A stretch of DNA of 39,169 nucleotides from Chrysophaeum taylorii (Eukaryota > Sar > Pelagophyceae > Pelagomonadales > Pelagomonadaceae): NCBI GenBank assembly GCA_029834535.1, contig JAQMWT010000602.1, positions 1 to 39,169 on the forward strand, read 5' to 3'. Below, piece by piece: positions 1 to 7,886 of this stretch; within the stretch, counting starts at the first letter, position 1, and every line of letters begins with the position of its first letter. The notes below the pieces were generated by a model. The model did not search any database. It had not been told where the DNA came from and worked only from the letters and a program-made list of their open reading frames with translations. Made by a program: the position numbers and the translations under genes.

Positions 1-1475
1 TTTCAAGTGTCTGTCTCAATTTCTAAATTTCTGTTAGTGTACTTTTGTCGTAGCACTAACTCCAGCGAATTTTGTAACGCCTTGAGTTGTCCGCAATTTT
101 TGCTCTACTTATGTGTTCATGTACAACTCAAATAAATATTGTGGATTCCTTTAAACCCTATTTATCTCAGCACGTTACAACCCCTTCGTGTGGAACATGG
201 TATTAACATGTCCGCGTTCTCCTTACTTACATGTCTTTAATCATGAAGTAGAAGCCGCTTGTTGGTCACATAGCCACTGCCGCGTCTACACGACTCCGGC
301 ATATGCTTAATGTATCCTATAAAGGTCACCCCCTAACAGATCCGGCACCACACTACCCGTGGGCTGTTATACATGCCATCCAATCATATAATCTCCTCCC
401 TAACGTTTCCCTCGAACGTATTTACAATAAAGTCCTAAGCCCCCAACAAGTTTTGTTATACCAATGTAATGTTCCCCAACAGGACTACCTCGAACCTTTT
501 GGTTCTGTTTGTTATCTGCATTTGGAACCTAACGAATTTCATAAATATGAACCCCGATGTCGTCCCTACATCTACTTATGTGGTGCTAACATTATAAACC
601 CTTTAATAACACCCAATTTGCTCATCTAGCCGATGTTGTCCTTATTCCCGAAAACGGTCAAGTCCGTGTTTCCTCTAAACTGACTTTCCCTCATCTTATT
701 TCTAAATCTTCTCCCGATTATGAACAGCATCCACCTCCCGCACCTTCACCCGACATTCCCTTCTCTCTTCACAGCACCCCCCATGATGCGGCGCAGAGGG
801 GGAATGCTATGCCTACCGACACTGACCATGCGAGGGGGACCTCTTCTTCTCATTTCCATGCTCCCTCTCCCGCTCCCGCATGTGCTCCAGCTGCTTCTGC
901 ACCCGCCGCTTCCGTCACCACACCTACATCTGACGTGTCTTCCAGCACTTTGACACTTTTACCATCTTATCGGTCTCTCTATTCCCATGCTGTCCTACGT
1001 CTCACCCGTGGTCCTCATCACCCTCAGCCTCGTCGCAAAGCCAATCTCACGGATGTTCTTACTCGTACTGCCTCGCCTACTGTTGCCGCTTGTAAACACG
1101 CCGGTGGTGCGCTTGCCGACTTCAAGTATGACCTCTCCAAGCAGCACATAACCTTCTGCGACCCCACCCTCCACTCCCTTCATCTTGCTCATGGCATCCA
1201 CTGGACGGCTATACCTCCAGAGGGAGAATTTACACCACCCCTTCATCACCATGTGCACCAAGCGATCTCACAGTCCTCTTGAGTTATGTGTCATAGGAGC
1301 CATAGCCACCCATCGCCTGATGCTCCTCATGTTCACTTCTGCGACGACACCAACCTTGCAGACTCCCACCTCCCTCAAGCTCTCGTTCATTTAATTTCTG
1401 AACATACTCACGCCTTTCAAGTTCCTCCCGCTCAATATGTTTATGCTTTGTTCGCGCCCCACTCCATTTTGGATC
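1..1475 (+). pseudogene. Ty1/copia pol remnant, part 1: integrase end and linker
   Basis: Degenerate 5' part of a copia-type polyprotein; the element starts before the window. Around 50-105 a translation reads STNSSEFCNAL, which resembles the copia integrase motif SDNGxEFxN with the catalytic Asp lost. At 303-629 the open frame holds the integrase tail pattern (LEPFGSVCYLHLEPNEFHKYEPR), typical of the segment after the DDE core. A proline-rich linker (809-1282 and 1286-1475, different frames) follows, as expected between integrase and RT in copia elements. Several stops and frame changes show it is dead. The same coding unit resumes at 12129 after the gypsy insertion. Copia assignment is firm from the RT half; exact domain limits here are not. 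Confidence 0.75.
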
Positions 1476-1480
1476 ATAAT
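1476..1480. repeat. Target site duplication ATAAT, left copy
   Basis: ATAAT directly abuts the left LTR and recurs at 12124-12128 directly after the right LTR. A 5-bp duplication is the normal footprint of LTR-element integration, and it shows that 1481-12123 entered the copia element as one unit. Confidence 0.9.
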
Positions 1481-1813
1481 TGTGGCGTAAGGAGAATTTA
1501 GACCTACCTGGCGTGCCTTCGAATCCTAGCTCGCCGCTCGCGTCCGTGCCCTTGATGGAGTCACTGGACGAGGATGGCCGTTCTCCCGCCACACAACCAC
1601 AAACAACTTCCGTGCCTGGTCCTCGCAACTTGAGGATCGGCTGTTGCTTTATGATTAAGATATCATCGAAACACAGAAATCAGGGTGACACATGTCACGC
1701 AAAAGGAAGATGATGTCATAAAGAAAACTGACATCATCAGAGAGGAGTAGGGTGCCCCTGATAAGGGGGGCTAGAAGAGGGGTAAGCCTTAGGAGGCGGG
1801 AGTTGCCGCCACA
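1481..1813 (-). repeat. 3' LTR of the gypsy element (333 bp)
   Basis: Pairs with 11783-12123. Ends are TGTGGCG and CGCCACA, a perfect 7-bp terminal inverted repeat of the TG...CA type. Alignment by eye gives about 9 substitutions over 333 bp and a G tract of 6 here against 14 in the other copy, which fully accounts for the 8-bp length difference. Confidence 0.95.
1709..1738. promoter_or_regulatory. LTR palindrome with CRE-like half-sites
   Basis: GATGATGTCA and TGACATCATC form a perfect 10-bp inverted repeat around a 10-nt spacer. Just before it, GTGACA-CA-TGTCAC (1685-1698) is a second inverted pair. TGACATCA differs by one base from the classical bZIP CRE site TGACGTCA. The 10-bp arms are intact in the other LTR (12011-12040), as are the GTGACA/TGTCAC arms (11990-12003). 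A role as a transcription-factor site in U3 is inference. Confidence 0.45.
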
Positions 1814-1825
1814 GGACTCCCCTGG
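1814..1825 (-). other. Candidate polypurine tract
   Basis: In sense orientation the bases just before the 3' LTR read CCAGGGGAGTCC. They include the purine run AGGGGAG, in the place where plus-strand priming is expected. The run is short and followed by TCC, so this is a positional call only. Confidence 0.3.
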
Positions 1826-1853
1826 TAAGAATTCGAGCTGCCCCAGAGAGGTG

Positions 1854-2757
1854 CTAGCGCGAGGAGCGCGGCTTCGCCTTACGAGCATCTCGTGAACGAA
1901 TCTTCTGGTAAACGCGGGTGATGACCGGTTCAGGAACTCGGCCACTGCGCAAAGTAAACTTGGGGATCAACACATCAATCTCGTGAAGAGCGAAATCCGT
2001 GACACAAGGAGTTGTGTTGGAGGAAATCCTGGACTTGTCGGTGAAACTTCGACCTTCGACGTCCTTGAACTCGGGCTTGAGCTTGCGGTGCGAAAGGTGA
2101 GAGGTCGGCTTGAAATAAGCGACATCATCGTTCGGACCCAAATCGGAGTAGAAATGTAGAGCAACACGATCATTTTGGTAATCGTAAGGCTCGTAAACTT
2201 CAGCAACATAAATCTTCTTGCGCCAATCAGAGCGCTTCCGGCCAGGAATCCGGAAAAAAACAAACTTACCGCGCTGATAATCATCACGGAAGGTTTCTTC
2301 GGGTTTGCGGATGGTTTGATCGACGATCGGAGGTACCATCACAGGCGTGATCTGACTAACATGAACACGTCGTTCTTCGGGCGGAGAGTCGAGAGACTCA
2401 ATCCTATAGGTGACCGGGGAAAGGCGTTCCTCGATAATAAACGGGCAGCGCCATTCCGGTCGAAGTTTGTTCTGGAGGAAAGGAATGTAGAGCAAAACGT
2501 GCGATCCTTCCTTGTATTCAACATCAACATGATCGGCATTGTAGACCAATCGTTGTTTCTTTAAAGCTTTATCACGAGCCTCGCGGACGATCTTCGTATA
2601 ATACTTCAGTCGTTCACGAGTTTCAGCGACTGCATCAGAGCGAGTCTTCGGCAACAATCGCGTATCAAAGTCCATAAGCGTGTAATCAGTAGGTAACATC
2701 GGCTGACGGTTCAGGCGCAGCATAAAGGGAGAAATCTACGTGCCTGGAATAAACTTG
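1854..2757 (-). pseudogene. Gypsy integrase C-terminus: GPY/F module plus extra domain
   Basis: The - strand frame reads the end of the integrase (SPFMLRLNRQP), a helical stretch, then a GPY/F-like module (residues 72-112 counted from the ATG at 2723: GSHVLLYIPFLQNKL, then WRCPF and VTYRIE). A further 150-residue extension follows. Its segment 2058-2276 (FVFFRIPG...IYVAEVYEPY...VALHFYSDLG) alternates strands like a small beta barrel and could be a chromatin-binding module; I cannot name it. A TAG codon and a one-base frame change near 2735-2760 separate this frame from the integrase core, so translation is interrupted in this copy. Confidence 0.8.
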
Positions 2758-4546
2758 CGGTTATAACAAGCGCAATAGAATGGGCAAAGTCGGGCCAATC
2801 CGCGATGTTCCGGCCCTGAAGGCAAGCACGGAGGAAGGCCTTGATGAATCGGTTAACACGCTCAGCCGGGTTCGACTGGGCATGATAAGGAATCGTAGTT
2901 TGGTATCGTGTGTTGAAGAGATGGCAAAACTCGCGCATCAACTTGTTCACGAACTCTTTACCGTTGTCGGTACGAATCATCTGGGGCAAGTAGCCCTTGA
3001 GGAGGATGTTAATGACAAAAGACTCGAGGACAGACTCGGCAGTCTTATCGTTCAAAACACCCGGAATCAAGAAATGCGAGAACGGATCAAAAAATACTAG
3101 AAGATACGTCTCGGGACCAGCGCTGGGCAAAGGTCCGAATAAATCCATGCAAAGAACAGCACCATCACCATCGTAGACGGGCTGCTGCAAGAGTCCAGCT
3201 CGTTTCGGCTCCGGCGTACGAGCTTTCTGGCAAACTAAACATTCAGCAATGAAGACTCCAACTTCGTTCGACATGTGGGGCCACCAAAATCCTTCTTGGA
3301 TAGCCTGGACGGTACTGTGACGTCCCATATGACCGCCGTTAACCGGAGTGTCATGGTAGAGTCGAATAATGCGCTTTCGCAACGTAGCAGGTGCAACAAT
3401 CATCGGGTGCAAATCAGCAGAAATGCGGTAAAGAACGTATTTAACGAATTCGAATCGTTCGTTCGCTCGGGAACGTCGCGGCGTCTGACCTTGGGCCATT
3501 CGGTCGCGAATATCCTCGCAAGTAGCATCAGATTCTTGCTCACGTGCGATCTCAGCGAGCGTCATATTATCGGGTATCTTATCGATATAATCTTTGTAAG
3601 CGGCTGCGTCCTTGAAGATCTGTGGCTCATCGCGCGCACGGTTCTTCCGACGTTGTCTCGTAGCGTGAGACGTAGCCAGTTTCGTCGGATCCTTTTCAGG
3701 ATCTTCTTCCTCGTCTTCCGGCAGTTCGGTCGCAACAAACGACATTATGACGTGGCAGCAGGAGGCGGGAATTCCTTGGTCATCAACAGGTCGGGAAAGC
3801 TCTTGGAACACCAAATAAGCGTGGTTCAAATGTTCTCCAAACTCGTCAGTCTCGATGACATGATCTATCGGATTGCGGGAGAGACAGTCAGGGATACTCA
3901 TTCCCGGTGACTTTCCCGGCTTGTAACCAAGTTCAGGGTCAAAATTGGCGAGGCGCATCGCCCAACGAGCAAGCTGCCCAGACGAGTGCGTCGCCTTACG
4001 TAAAAACGTCAAATTTCGGTGATCGGTCTCCAAAACAGTCCGATGCCCTTCTATGTAGGCTCGAAAGTGCTCTAGAGAAAGTATAACTGCCAGCAGCTCT
4101 AACCGACGGGGCTCATAATTGCGCATCTCCTTCGGCACAGCTCGGCTCCAATATTCAATCACTCGTTCTTCTCGAGTCACTCTGCCGGCATCGTCCTTGA
4201 CTTCGACAATCTGGAAGAGATACGTTCCAAGTCCATCCTTGGAAGCATCTGATCGGATATGACAAGGCAGATCATAATCGGGGTGGTAGACTCCTCTGGA
4301 ATCAACCAAATCTTCAATAATCGTATCCCAGGCCTTTTGACACTCGGGCGTCCACTCGAACTTTACGCCTTCGAGGCATAATCGTCTCAGCGGTTCCACG
4401 ATCTTCGAGTAGCCCTTCACATATCGCCGGCAGTAATTACGCGTGCCGATGAAAGAGCGTATCTGGGTCTTCGGGGAAGTATTCGGCAAAGTACCTGGAA
4501 TCGGCATATTCTGTAGTGCTTCCAGCGTCTTCGGATTCGGCTTCAA
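2711..4546 (-). CDS. Gypsy RNase H and integrase core (open 611-codon frame)
   Basis: Starts as the RT thumb/connection (KPNPKTLEALQNMP, SFIGTRNYCRRYV), then RNase H with the four expected acidic residues: D100 in SDASKDG, E150 in RRLELLAV, D175 in LETDHRNL and D220 in IPDCLSR. An acidic, basic-rich spacer (residues 275-360) precedes the integrase zinc finger (H398, H406, C436, C439). The catalytic triad is D468 (CMDLFG), D527 (RTDNGKEF) and E562 (AERVNR), giving the classical D,D(35)E spacing. The frame carries every catalytic residue but lacks its RT start and integrase tail because of frameshifts at both ends. The product would cut RNA in hybrids and insert cDNA. Confidence 0.92.
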   Translation of the reverse strand: MKPNPKTLEALQNMPIPGTLPNTSPKTQIRSFIGTRNYCRRYVKGYSKIVEPLRRLCLEGVKFEWTPECQKAWDTIIEDLVDSRGVYHPDYDLPCHIRSDASKDGLGTYLFQIVEVKDDAGRVTREERVIEYWSRAVPKEMRNYEPRRLELLAVILSLEHFRAYIEGHRTVLETDHRNLTFLRKATHSSGQLARWAMRLANFDPELGYKPGKSPGMSIPDCLSRNPIDHVIETDEFGEHLNHAYLVFQELSRPVDDQGIPASCCHVIMSFVATELPEDEEEDPEKDPTKLATSHATRQRRKNRARDEPQIFKDAAAYKDYIDKIPDNMTLAEIAREQESDATCEDIRDRMAQGQTPRRSRANERFEFVKYVLYRISADLHPMIVAPATLRKRIIRLYHDTPVNGGHMGRHSTVQAIQEGFWWPHMSNEVGVFIAECLVCQKARTPEPKRAGLLQQPVYDGDGAVLCMDLFGPLPSAGPETYLLVFFDPFSHFLIPGVLNDKTAESVLESFVINILLKGYLPQMIRTDNGKEFVNKLMREFCHLFNTRYQTTIPYHAQSNPAERVNRFIKAFLRACLQGRNIADWPDFAHSIALVITASLFQARRFLPLCCA

Positions 4547-4549
4547 GCC

Positions 4550-5395
4550 TTCTGGGGTCGATATGTGTCCCAGAAAATCTATATCATCCTTGAGAAGGTG
4601 GAACTTCGCGGTTCGACCGCTGTACTCTCTGTGCCAAATGACACATAACTTCGATCAAAACTTGTAAATGTCGATGAAGATCGTCAGATCCCGTCATAAT
4701 ATCGTCAACAAACGCAACCAAGTCTCGATACATCCATTTCGAAAGGTCGCTCGCCATTTGCTTGCAGAAAGGAGCTCCGGCCGTCTTCACACCTAGAGGT
4801 AATCGCAAGAAACTATGAGCGCCAAGTGGGCCCAAGTGGGCTAACCATCGTGACAGCGTCTTGCGCTGCCGGATCCAGACGAAGGTTGTGGTATCCCCAT
4901 CTAATATCAATGCATGTCCGCCATCGTCGCATGGCGAGAAAAGCCAAAGCATCATCTTGTCGAATCTTCGGCCAACTGTCATTGACCAATTGATCGTTGA
5001 GCGGACGTAAGTCAAATGCAGCACGGAACGCGTTGGACGTTCCAATCTCAGCTCCTTTCTTGGGAAGCATCAATACAGGAAAGCCCCAAGGTGAGTTGGC
5101 CGGACGAATGACTCCCTCCCGGCACCACTCGCTGATCTGCTTGCGGAGACAATCGAGCTTCGCAGGCGTCAGTCGGTAGGGCGTCATCTTAATCGGTCGC
5201 GGATTCGCGTCTTTGAATCGTAGAGACACAGGAGGCGAGTCCACAGGTCTCATAGTCGGGTCGAAAAAGGCCCAAGAGTATTGCACACAGTGACGGAGCA
5301 TCAGTTTCGCATCGTCATCTAAGTGCGGATTGTCAGGAATTCCCAGCTCCTGAACAACCTTGTCAACTTCTTCCATCGTAGGAGTTTTCACTTTC
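4550..5395 (-). pseudogene. Gypsy reverse transcriptase, frameshifted
   Basis: The first frame (5395-4815) has VIRPANSPWGFPVLMLPKKG, FDLRPLND and the first catalytic Asp in CIDIRWGYHNL (residue 162 of the frame opening at 5391). The frame then shifts around 4830, where AAGTGGGC is tandemly repeated, into the 5045-4584 frame. This holds PLGVKTAGAPF and the YxDD-box variant FVDD at about 4701-4709. A second shift near 4625 leads to the RNase H frame. Family features are complete, so the loss of function is recent. Its N-terminus (KTPTMEEVDKVVQEL) was continuous with the linker at 5772 before the SINE entered. Confidence 0.9.
5385..5395. repeat. SINE target duplication, left (TTTTCACTTTC)
   Basis: An 11-bp perfect direct repeat with 5761-5771, flanking the SINE. 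Long, variable TSDs of this kind come from target-primed reverse transcription. Confidence 0.9.
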
Positions 5396-5760
5396 TAACT
5401 AACTAACTAACTTCAGACCTCTCCCGAGCATGGGAGCCAGGCCGGACCGACAGGTGCCAGTCCGGAATCACGGGCCTGTAGACGAGGAGCGCCGAAAGGT
5501 CGGTCGGCGGAGAGTGACCATCAAGCTTGTCGCCATGCGACGAGGAGACCGCGATGTGACTGACAACCAACTCGTCGATAACCTTCCGTCTTCGCCCCCC
5601 GGCCATACCCCGTCCCACTGCGAACGTTCCGGCTGCCAACCGGCCCGCCCGGGAGGCGAATAGGTGCCAACCTACGCCGGGAGGGCGGATGCCCTCGCAA
5701 GGCTCAGGATTCATGAGGCACCGTCCTCCATCGCAACCGCAGTCGGCGATCAGGGTAAGG
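5396..5760 (-). mobile_element. SINE-like element copy 1, inside the gypsy pol
   Basis: 365 bp. On the - strand it begins CCTTACCCTGATCGCC and ends GGTCTGAAGTTAGTTAG with a (GTTA)n tail, seen on + as TAACTAACTAAC at 5396. Just before the tail are two hairpins, CCGGAC...GTCCGG and CTCCC...GGGAG. It is nearly identical to 14163-14529 and 14748-15112 and has its own 11-bp TSD. It cuts pol exactly between the methyltransferase linker and RT. A 103-codon frame on its - strand (5403-5714) is open here and in copy 2, but GC-rich sequence opens several frames, so I do not call it a gene. Confidence 0.88.
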
Positions 5761-6199
5761 TTTTCACTTTCATCACTTCATTATCCTTGACATGCTCGGG
5801 AGTTTGCACCGGCGGTGCATCCTCAGCATCGCGCGGCGCATCTTTCCATGGCACATCGAACATCTTCTCGTATTTTAGTCTCACTTCCGGGTGGCTTTTT
5901 TTGACCCTCTCGCCTTTGACACGAACACTCGGCTCGCTCTTAATCTTCGGTTCCCGATCTCGCTCAGGATCTGGCGGAACGTCCAAATTTGGTTGTCGGG
6001 GGGGCCCAGCAGAAGAAGCGTGAGACGTCCCCGGCTCATCTGTTGCAGGCGGAATCAACGGCACCTCTGGAGGTTTCCATTTGGTGCGATCTTGGAGATC
6101 ATCAGTCGACACCCATCTTACGACACGTGTGCGCGTGTTTAAAAAGCGGAACTTGTACGTGACGAAGGGTGGTTTCATCGATATGCAAATAACAATCAA
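5761..6199 (-). pseudogene. Gypsy linker between methyltransferase and RT
   Basis: The open frame 6199-5750 contains YKFRFLNTRTRVVRWVSTDD at about 6110-6170, a short strand-rich stretch resembling a chromo or tudor-type barrel. A proline-rich, charged spacer follows, ending EHVKDNEVMKVK at the SINE border. The 5' end overlaps the methyltransferase frame (stop at 6102) in another register, so one frame change probably lies around 6200. 5761-5771 is the right copy of the SINE TSD. The barrel resemblance is by eye only. Confidence 0.55.
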
Positions 6200-7886
6200 A
6201 CGGTCGGTCTGCAGGACTCAACGCGGACGGCAATGTCTCACCGCTCAGGTGAAAATCCTTGGTCACAGAGTTGTGCATATCGAGTACTAATAAGGTCATC
6301 GTGTCTGGTGGCACGACGGACGCCAAGTGTTTCAACGAGGTCGTCCTGGAGAAGCCGGCCCAATCAAAATCAAGGGGCATTGTCCGCAACTCCGAAGTCA
6401 TTTTCAGATTCAAAGATCTGCAATCGGAACGGCGCGGTCCTACGCGAAGCGGAACACGCGTAACGGTATAAACTGCGTCTGTCGCGGCTCGTGATGATCC
6501 TAAATTGTTCATCTGAAGTAAATGTCGTTCGTCGGCGTAGCCAAGCGCAGCGGCGAACTCTTGTTGCATATTCTTGCAAGTCTTTGGAACTGCGCGCAAA
6601 TGGAGCGGATGGCTGGAAACCAACAACCGCACGCGACAGCTCATCAAACTGGGCGTTATGTCGTAAAATTTGACGACGTACACGGAAGGGTGCAAACGTG
6701 CAACGTAAGAAATAATCGAGGCCTCCTGCTCTATCAGCCACATGAAGAAACCAGCCATCTTGCATAATTTCATCGTCCAGTGGGTGGCGGTGACTCCCTT
6801 CCCAACATCCCTGGAAGTCAAGTTGCACAGAGCGGAGTGTACGCAGGGTGGCGACGCGATACACATCGACGACGACCATTCCGCGTAAGGTAAATAAGAT
6901 TCGATCAACCGTAAGGTTGTAACATAGCGACCACAAAGCGTGTGCTGCACCACAGGAATGTCCGGAAAATTCTTGCGGTGGATCTTGTTGGCGGTGTCCG
7001 ACGCATCGAGTGCTAGCACGACTCGAAACGACGTCCCACACATTTCGTTGGCTCGTTGGAGACCTAAAGTACTGCCTCCGGCTCCACTGAACAGCATCAC
7101 CACCTTGCGATAAGTGATCGGAAGCCATTGAACCTTTTCGTATCGTCGGCGGATCTCTGCATCGGTGATCTCGCGGCACTTCTTTTCATCTTCTTCCGAC
7201 CGACGAGCGACATCGTCGTCTCTTTTGGGTCGTTTGAGGGAGGACTTGTCCACAGCAGCGGCTGTAGCTTCCTTCTGCGCCGTGCTCAGCAACGTCGGCG
7301 GGGGGGATTCGTCGCAGCGCGTCAAATGACTAGCGACGGAAACGGTGAAAGAAAGGTTCCCCTTGTCGTATCCTTCTTCACATTCTTTCGTAAGCTCGTT
7401 GATCGTAGAGACGTTCAGCTCATCTTCGTACCGAACGATGTCGCCAATCGCGAGAACCTCGCCTTGAGTGATGACCGTCGGGACTTCTTCCACTGAAGTA
7501 ACCGCCACACGAGCAGCGGACCGGTCGTGCTCTTCGCAAGAAGAACACATCCCGTCGACAACTCCCAGCTGCTCGTTTTCAGCAAACGTAGCAACGAAAG
7601 CCTGTCCTTTTTCCATTGGCTTCGACAAAAGAACCGGTAGATTGTAAGTTCGACCGGGCTCGATTTGAAGCGTGCGCGCAGCGTAAGCAACTACTTCCCG
7701 CGCGGCTTCTCCCGGAGCTGGGGAGAATTTGGTCGTAGAATGTCCCCGCGTCGCCAAGGCTACCGCTCGTTCCGGCGGCGGGCTGCGGAGATCTTTAATC
7801 GTGCTCAAACGAGCGTAAACTCGAGTCTTGACCAGGTCGAGACTCTGCCGAAAGGCATCGTGTTGATGATTGTAAATCGGCACGGT
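6102..7886 (-). CDS. C5-cytosine DNA methyltransferase domain within gypsy pol
   Basis: A 593-codon frame, opening with GTG at 7883 just after a stop, so it is a polyprotein segment rather than a free-standing gene. Residues 70-150 form a beta-rich linker common between protease and RT in gypsy pol (IEPGRTYNLPV, VITQGEVLAIGDIV). Residues 215-255 are basic and acidic. Then come the C5-MTase motifs in order: I, LFSGAGGSTLGL (264-275), the SAM loop; II, LALDAS (290-295); IV, ASPPCVHS (343-350) with catalytic C347; VI, WLIEQE (382-387), where E385 replaces the ENV Glu; VIII, CRVRLLV (416-422); a short target-recognition region (425-495); IX-like ELRTMPLDFD (498-507); X-like SVVPPDTMTLLV (522-533). 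Expected reaction: SAM-dependent transfer of methyl to cytosine C5. Departures are PCV for PCQ, D for E in motif II, and C for Q in motif VIII. No stop occurs in the domain although neighbouring RT and IN frames are broken. Confidence 0.9.
   Translation of the reverse strand, partial: TVPIYNHQHDAFRQSLDLVKTRVYARLSTIKDLRSPPPERAVALATRGHSTTKFSPAPGEAAREVVAYAARTLQIEPGRTYNLPVLLSKPMEKGQAFVATFAENEQLGVVDGMCSSCEEHDRSAARVAVTSVEEVPTVITQGEVLAIGDIVRYEDELNVSTINELTKECEEGYDKGNLSFTVSVASHLTRCDESPPPTLLSTAQKEATAAAVDKSSLKRPKRDDDVARRSEEDEKKCREITDAEIRRRYEKVQWLPITYRKVVMLFSGAGGSTLGLQRANEMCGTSFRVVLALDASDTANKIHRKNFPDIPVVQHTLCGRYVTTLRLIESYLPYAEWSSSMCIASPPCVHSALCNLTSRDVGKGVTATHWTMKLCKMAGFFMWLIEQEASIISYVARLHPSVYVVKFYDITPSLMSCRVRLLVSSHPLHLRAVPKTCKNMQQEFAAALGYADERHLLQMNNLGSSRAATDAVYTVTRVPLRVGPRRSDCRSLNLKMTSELRTMPLDFDWAGFSRTTSLKHLASVVPPDTMTLLVLDMHNSVTKDFHLSGETLPSALSPADRPFDCYLHIDETTLRHVQVPLFKHAHTCRKMGVD

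Noticed and set aside
5403..5714. 103-codon SINE ORF seen in copies 1 and 2
   Set aside because: The opposite strand is equally open and other copies are truncated or frameshifted; no sign of coding constraint.
6370..7179. 269-codon frame overlapping the methyltransferase
   Set aside because: It is a shadow in another - strand register; the motifs lie in the 6102-7886 frame.
6102..7886. Methyltransferase as a host DNMT gene or tRNA methyltransferase (DNMT2)
   Set aside because: It lacks a start of its own, lies in sense with pol between PR and RT inside one LTR unit, and shows no DNMT2-specific CFT motif.
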